A DNA stretch of 5,515 nt from Desulfobacteraceae bacterium (lineage in GTDB: Bacteria > Desulfobacterota > Desulfobacteria > Desulfobacterales > Desulfobacteraceae). A program made the position numbers and the translations under genes. The notes under the pieces were generated by a model, which saw only the letters and a list, made by a program, of their open reading frames with translations, did not search any database and was not told the DNA's origin. Below are positions 5,243 to 5,515 of this stretch, piece by piece (positions within the stretch are counted from its first letter, which is position 1; every line of letters begins with the position of its first letter). The DNA is taken from NCBI GenBank assembly GCA_003354055.1, contig PIVQ01000517.1, positions 1 to 5,515 on the forward strand. Direction: 5' to 3'.

Positions 5243-5515
5243 TTAGGCAATACCTTTTATAAGATCTTCCATGGTCACTCCCATCTGTTCCGGTTTGAAA
5301 CAGTACTGCATATCCAGGAAGGAACGGCGTAATTCCTTAATCTGATCTTTTATATCCATGCCCTTGAGAATGCTGTCTGCCATGAGTCCTGCCAGGGTCT
5401 GGAAATCCTTTTCTTTCATACCGAACCTTGTCATCTCGGATACGCCCATGCGCAGTGCGCCGGAAGCGGTGAATCCTTCTTCTTCAGGGGTGGCCTGGTA
5501 GTTGACAATAATGTT
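5243..5515 (-). CDS. glyA: Serine hydroxymethyltransferase-like enzyme, C-terminal fragment
   Basis: The last 90 codons and stop are visible; the N-terminus lies beyond the right edge. The segment TASGALRMGVSEMTRFGMKE corresponds to the SG-x-R-x-G...TTRG region of PLP-dependent serine hydroxymethyltransferases, in which the Arg (residue 22 of the fragment) binds the substrate carboxylate. The enzyme interconverts serine and glycine with tetrahydrofolate in the cytosol. The wording MGVSEMTRFGM and the extended tail after it (to KGIA) differ from the short E. coli-type enzyme and fit a longer variant, or a related aldolase-like member of the family; the PLP lysine is not visible, so the exact activity cannot be confirmed. 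It converges on the kinase gene with a 13-base gap and is probably unrelated to the signalling cassette. Confidence 0.75.
   Translation of the reverse strand, partial: NIIVNYQATPEEEGFTASGALRMGVSEMTRFGMKEKDFQTLAGLMADSILKGMDIKDQIKELRRSFLDMQYCFKPEQMGVTMEDLIKGIA

Noticed and set aside
5213..5245. A bidirectional terminator between the kinase and the SHMT-like gene
   Set aside because: The short palindrome at the stop codon has no U-run on either strand, and the 13-base gap holds no other stem.

Overview
The window looks like a chromosomal stretch from a sulfate-reducing-type deltaproteobacterium (Desulfobacterota, Desulfobacteraceae-like). This is an inference from protein style only: a DUF3786 protein, a soluble GAF-PAS histidine kinase with an HEINTPIQYVTDN H-box, a response regulator with an SDQRMPGM phosphorylation site, and a serine hydroxymethyltransferase-like C-terminus. 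Coding DNA has middling GC, while the one large intergenic region is clearly AT-rich.

Layout. (1) 1-653, minus strand: the N-terminal 217 codons of a response regulator, cut by the left window edge. (2) 654-1109: a 456-base gap between divergent genes, containing a string of inverted repeats (661-679, 687-699, a 79-base long hairpin at 713-791, and 796-815), then a sigma-70-like promoter at 989-1017 facing right. (3) 1110-5229, plus strand: a tight four-gene run with gaps of 2, 17 and 30 bases. It encodes a MerR-like HTH protein whose C-terminus resembles the second half of the YpsA/molybdenum-carrier (SLOG-type) fold; an unrecognised protein with three N-terminal membrane segments and a long helical tail; a DUF3786 protein; and a soluble GAF-PAS-HisKA-HATPase histidine kinase. 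(4) 5243-5515, minus strand: the last 90 codons of a serine hydroxymethyltransferase-like enzyme, convergent with the kinase and separated from it by 13 bases.

How it may work together (inference). The cassette has the parts of a signalling unit: a putative DNA-binding protein with a ligand-binding-like domain, a membrane protein, a protein of unknown function and a cytosolic sensor kinase. The kinase has no receiver or output domain, and the divergent response regulator is the nearest candidate partner. The most unusual items are the HTH-SLOG fusion, its constant-looking linkage to an unknown membrane protein and DUF3786, and the long hairpin in the control region. No tRNA, rRNA, CRISPR, insertion sequence or convincing intrinsic terminator was seen.
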